Shown here piece by piece: positions 59,835 through 64,000 of a DNA stretch of 64,000 nucleotides. Location: assembly GCA_022376515.1 (NCBI GenBank), contig WTXI01000001.1, forward strand, positions 186,001 to 250,000, given 5' to 3'. The position numbers and the translations under genes are program-made. Numbering within the stretch: the stretch's first letter is position 1; each line of letters begins with the position of its first letter. This stretch comes from Lactifluus volemus (lineage: Eukaryota > Basidiomycota > Agaricomycetes > Russulales > Russulaceae). The notes under the pieces are model-generated. The model was given only the letters and a program-made list of their open reading frames with translations. It was not told the DNA's origin and did not search any database.

Positions 59835-60540
59835 ATGTGGTGCACTCGCTGGTTTATTCCCCTCTTGATTCTCCCTTTACCGTCGGCACCACCCTATTTC
59901 CTCATCCTCTTCCTCATTTCCATGATTATTCACGCACGACCTTGGTATGTCTCACTCACACTCACACTCTCGTCCACTTCTCATTGCTCGTAGTTTTTAC
60001 TGCATCATACTCCTCACAGCCCTTTTCCTCTCTTCCTGTTATTGGCAGCCCATTCCGCTGTCCTCTCCCGTGTCCAGTTCTTGGGCCTCAAACGTGACCT
60101 TTGTGACTGCCCTCACAGCAGCTCTCTCATCGTCAATTACCGCGCCACTGCCAGCGGTTATACGCCTTGCGGATCGGTGTTGGTGTGACGTGTCTTCATC
60201 TCGTCTATTCGAGCCGTTTGACATTGCGCGTTGGGAACGGACAAGCGTTGAGCAGCTCAAGGAGGAGGTCGAGCGCGAGGCGGCACGAGCAGAGGAGCTG
60301 TCATCAGGATCAGCCGCTGCCGAGCTTGGTCTGCCTACGGACAATAGCACAATGTCCTCTGCAGATTCACAGCCCCCCAGTCCAACACCTCAAACGTTGA
60401 AAGCTCCAGTCGAGGAGAGTTCGACACCCCATGGACCACCAGTTGTATCGAGTGTGGGTTTACCACTGTTTCGGAGAAAGTATGATCTTCGACCGTATGG
60501 TTTCTCCATGATTTTCGACTTTGGGTGGTCACGAGAGTAG
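59835..60540 (+). CDS. small multi-pass membrane protein, unrecognised
   Basis: The start at 59835 gives MWCTRWFIPLLILPLPSAPP and a second hydrophobic stretch YFLILFLISMIIHARP, so one or two membrane helices lie at the N-terminus. A 55-bp intron (GTATGT..CTCGTAG) joins to FYCIILLTALFLSSCYWQPI, a further helix, then NVTFVTALTAALSSSITAPL. The rest is soluble: EPFDIARWERTSVEQLKEEV, an acidic coiled-coil-like helix, then Ser/Pro-rich sequence and LRPYGFSMIFDFGWSRE at the end. No known family was recognised. The conserved-looking C-terminal YGFSMIFDFGW is a good search seed. Confidence 0.6.
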
Positions 60541-60686
60541 TATGGGTGTTCTACTATAGTGTACGATAAATTGAAGAGATGATTTGCCTGTTCGGCAAAG
60601 TTTGGCTCTGCGGCCCGCGCACTTGACCAGCACAAGTCGAGTTTGTCGACCGACTCTCATTTCTCAACCACAACGATTCCTCACTC

Positions 60687-63304
60687 ATGGCCGCCCCATC
60701 TTTGGGGAATACCTCAAAGAACTCTCGCACAGGCACTTCGCCAGATGACCTTCAGGCAGAACCCGCGTCCTCATCATCCCAACGCAAATCCGTACCGAAA
60801 AGTCATTTAGAGTCCGTCTCGCGCAACCTATTCGCACCATTCTCCCATCGTAAGCGGGACTCGCACAAGATTCTAGCAGACCGTAGGCTTCTCTCCCCCT
60901 TCTTTACCCTAGCCCCTCAACGCCCGCTAATCTCCGCTGGCAAGTGGCACCGGTGATAATGACGCCAAAGATGATGGCTCACGCGCAGACCGTCTCCGTC
61001 CGGCCACGCGCCATCGGCACGTCTTCAACGCGGCCTGCCCTAGACTTTGCCACTATCGGTCGCACGCCGATGCGGCTCGGCCTCGGTGCGCGACGCACGA
61101 CGTCGCGCGAACTTGAGGTTGTCGAGACGGCATCCGACCTCCTCACTGCCGCACTACCCGACGCGTCGTCGCCCGAAGATACGTGCATGCCGAGCTTACT
61201 GCGCGGCTTTGAGGCTACCGTGCCGAGTGCGGACAGCGCGCGTGCTCGCCGTCGTGCCACTCGCAATGTCGACGCGCCACGACTGGGACTTAAGCGCCTT
61301 TCGCTTGGCGCGCGAGGGCTTATGACGGAGGCGGCGGAGGAGGATGTAGAGAGCGAGGAGGATGTCGTTTTGGTCGCGACGCGAGAACGGGGACGCCGTG
61401 GTCGCAAGAAGCGTGGTCGGGAGAGTCTCAGCGCGAACAAGGTGTTTGGACGTGAGGAACTCGAACGTCAAACGCGCGAGATTGCCAGGGACAAGGAAAA
61501 CCTTCATGTTCGGAGGGTGCGTGTTTTCATCGTCTAATGTCCTGGCTTCTGCGAACAGTTCACTCATTGGTTGGCTATTGCCGTTGTAGAGCCTCTTGCA
61601 CAGTGATATCGTGGAGATTACAAGCAAAATTGAAGCGCTCGATGCCATTCGAACAAGATTAGAGGAGGATCTACTCAAGTTGCAAGAAGATGAACTCGAA
61701 CTCGATGACGAGTGTGAGTGATATGGGTCTGTATTGGCCTCTTGAGCTAATCGAAGCACTACAGTGTTGATGGTTCAGGAGAGGCTAGAGCTAGAGACCT
61801 CAAAAAATAGCCACTCTGGATCTATGCACGCTTCACTTATGGCTAGCTCCCGAAGAAGAAAGGGTGAAACAGCCATCTCTCAAGTGTCTTATGTACCATT
61901 GAACGCGTCACTCAGGACCGGCATTTTTACCCTCAGAACATGACGAGTTACCACCGGGAGTTGCCTTCATGGTCTGTTTATCCCTCGATTCCCGCTGAAT
62001 TTGCGCTCATCCGTAAGCCAGACCCTCGAATGTGGGTCCACTCCAATAACATCGCTGGATTTTTCCGAACCCTACGGCACGCTCGTCACGGCATCGCAGG
62101 AAGACGCTCACCCGCGTGTTTGGGACCTCCTCTCTGGCGAGGAGATTGGCCGCTTACGCGGGCACGCGGGCACGGTCAAAACGTTACAAGTAGAGGCGCA
62201 TCTCTGTGCGACCGGCGCGACCGATGGTGTGGTGCGATTGTGGGACCTCCGGCGTGTGGAGGCGGATGCGGAGACGTCAGAGTGGGATTTGAGCGATGTG
62301 CTCGAAGAGGCGGAGGAAGAAGGCGAAGGCGCTGGCGTAGTCGTTGATCGTCCGCGCACCAAGCCGAACGGCACACGCTCAAGCGGGGCGCCAGAAGAGG
62401 GTCCGTCTGGACCGTGCGTCCGCGTGCTGGAAGGGCACAGCAAAGCCGTCACGGCGTTATATTTCGAGAGCGATACGCTGGTACGTTCTCATTCTCCCGC
62501 TTCGTAATCCCGCCTGAGAGAGCGCGCACTGGACTTGTCAGGTGACCGGTGCGTCCGATAAGACCCTACGCCAATGGGACCTCGCGACCGGGCAATGTGT
62601 GATGACGATGGACATCCTCTGGGCCATCTCCCATTCGTCTACGATGCCCGCTGGACACCTGCCGGGTGCCACAGCCGCCGCGGGCGCTTTCGCAGTGCCG
62701 ACGCCACCATACGCCGATGGAAGCTGGGAGCTCTACCAGGATTTTATCGGGGCGGTGCAATCGTGGGAGTATGCGCTCGTGAGTGGGAGCGGGGACGGCG
62801 CGGTGCGGATGTGGGATATGCGCACCGGTCAGGCCCACCGCACGCTCTTGGGACACACGGGGCCGGTGACTTGTCTCCAGTTTGACGAGATCCACGTCGT
62901 CAGCGGAAGTTTGGACAAGTCCGTTCGGGTACGTTGAACCTTTTTTTTTTTAATAATTGTCGCCACACATCACTCTTGCAGATTTGGGACCTGCGCACCG
63001 GTGGCATCTTTGAGACGGTCAAATACGAGCACGGCGTGACGGCGCTACAGTTTGACAGTCGCAAGATTGTTTCAGCAACCGGTGAGAACGGGATCAAGGT
63101 GAGCAAGACCGGTGGGAATGATGTGTCTTGATCGACAGATGTGATTGACAAGGAAACTTTGAGCAGATTTACAACCGCACTTCGATGCAACATTCCACGT
63201 TGTCAACCAATGGACATATTCGACCAGTCGAGAAGCTGCGTTATATGGATCGCTATCTTGTCTCTGGTGGGCGCGATGCTGCGGTGAGGATATGGGCGTT
63301 ATAG
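60687..63304 (+). CDS. MDV1: Mdv1-like WD40 mitochondrial-division protein
   Basis: An adaptor that links Fis1 on the mitochondrial outer membrane to the dynamin Dnm1. N-terminal exons read [32 protein letters not shown] and, after a 62-bp intron (GTAGGC..GGCAAG), [21 protein letters not shown] coiled coil follows: [20 protein letters not shown] and [19 protein letters not shown]. Another intron leads to [17 protein letters not shown], then seven WD40 repeats: [97 protein letters not shown] and [12 protein letters not shown]. The stop is at 63302-63304. A low-complexity acidic loop lies between repeats 2 and 3. The domain order (coiled coil then WD40) is that of Mdv1/Caf4. Confidence 0.88.
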
Positions 63305-64000
63305 AACCAAACTTGTGATATTTCCGGTCCCATCCCAGTTTAGTTTTCATTTCCCTTTGCTTCCTCACCGGACTCTTTAGCATGATTATTCGCCGCAATC
63401 AAGATCACTTGATGATACCAAAAAAAAAAAGAACAAAAGGAACCTCGTGCACATCCCATGTATCATAAACAACATTACCATTTTATAACATACAGCACCT
63501 CTATGATAGACAACAAAGACCGCTTCCAAACGCCACGTACTGAGTTTTATTATCGGTTGGCGATCGATGATATATCTTAGTTAAGGTCTCGAGATAAGGT
63601 CTGGAAGCCCCGGATGATCCCTTTTCAAGATTCAGGACGTTCAGGTACTGTTCAGGTTCAATGTATTGTATGAAGGACAGACTAAAGTGAGACACCGTGA
63701 TGATGGGCCCACTTGACTTGAATCTATCCGCACTCTCCTCGACCTGTTCTTCGGGAAATTACGACTGATACAGTAAAGTACAAAAACTTGTACTGTACCT
63801 TGTGGCTGATAATAGCCCCTCCCACTGTCACAATTTATATGTTGTGAATGTCACCGCTTAAAAAAATAAATTTCAAATACGAACTAGTACTTTCATATCA
63901 TAGCACACATCAAAGGGAAAGATTATATCAACCCCACAGGTACCCAGAAATTTCCCTCGCCCGACCCCCCCCCTTTCTTCTTTCTTCCCAACTGGTCTGT
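63305..64000. other. downstream region, no gene seen
   Basis: 3' flank of the Mdv1-like gene, with an A run at 63421-63430. The last 150 bp are AT-rich and end in a C/T tract (about 63965-63980). No domain-bearing frame was found. Confidence 0.5.

Overview
The window is nuclear DNA of a filamentous basidiomycete. Most genes carry several short introns (about 45-70 bp) with GT..AG ends. The housekeeping set is eukaryotic: VPS4, ribosomal protein eL19, a MYST acetyltransferase, an RSC1/2-like protein, p23 and Mdv1. A DUF6535 membrane protein and a family I believe is expanded in these fungi (SH3-like, 4.8-5.5 kb) point to Agaricomycetes, probably Ceratobasidiaceae (Rhizoctonia/Ceratobasidium). 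That placement is inference from remembered family distribution.

Layout. 0.7-4.2 kb: an unrecognised multi-exon gene with a 155-bp tandem duplication, then an AT-rich ATTCAAT-type tract. 4.8-5.5 kb (-): SH3-like hypothetical. 6.9-8.6 kb (-): VPS4. 9.6-11.5 kb (-): HAL4/SAT4-type kinase, divergent from eL19 (12.3-13.05 kb, +). 13.3-15.3 kb (+): MYST acetyltransferase. 15.4-16.1 kb: RNase H relic of a retroelement and a GGGGACGA-type minisatellite. 16.9 kb: intron-containing tRNA-Phe. 17.3-19.2 kb (+): DUF6535 protein. 20.5-23.1 kb (+): AGC-like pseudokinase. 24.4-27.1 kb (+): Pro/Ser-rich protein. 27.5-29.1 kb (-): single-pass membrane protein. 29.3-29.9 kb (-): Mediator Med9-like. 30.1-34.1 kb (-): OPT oligopeptide transporter. 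34.3-37.1 kb (-): RSC1/2-like bromodomain-BAH protein. 38.2-39.5 kb (+): C2H2 zinc-finger protein. 39.5-42.5 kb: gene-poor with long C runs. 42.5-44.2 kb (+): AKR7-like aldo/keto reductase. 44.4-47.3 kb (-): glycoside-hydrolase-like protein with a long PPPY-bearing tail, sharing a 142-bp divergent promoter with a uridine-kinase-like gene (47.5-48.3 kb, +). 48.3-51.4 kb: mostly empty. 51.4-52.9 kb (+): FAD monooxygenase. 53.7-54.8 kb (-): secreted protein, with a decayed paralogue at 55.8-56.5 kb. 57.4-58.5 kb (+): HAD phosphatase (GPP-like). 58.8-59.7 kb (-): p23. 59.8-60.5 kb (+): small membrane protein. 60.7-63.3 kb (+): Mdv1-like WD40 protein.

The genes do not form a pathway cluster. Several act in chromatin and transcription (MYST, RSC1/2-like, Med9-like, zinc finger), membrane traffic or organelle division (VPS4, Mdv1) and redox or detoxification (AKR, FAD monooxygenase), but they look like ordinary scattered loci.

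The most striking cross-cutting signal is that at least four otherwise well-conserved genes have one apparent frame break each, and every break is of the same kind: one base appears to be missing. This looks more like residual deletion errors in a long-read assembly than biology, but it affects every gene model here. I found no convincing new multi-gene system.
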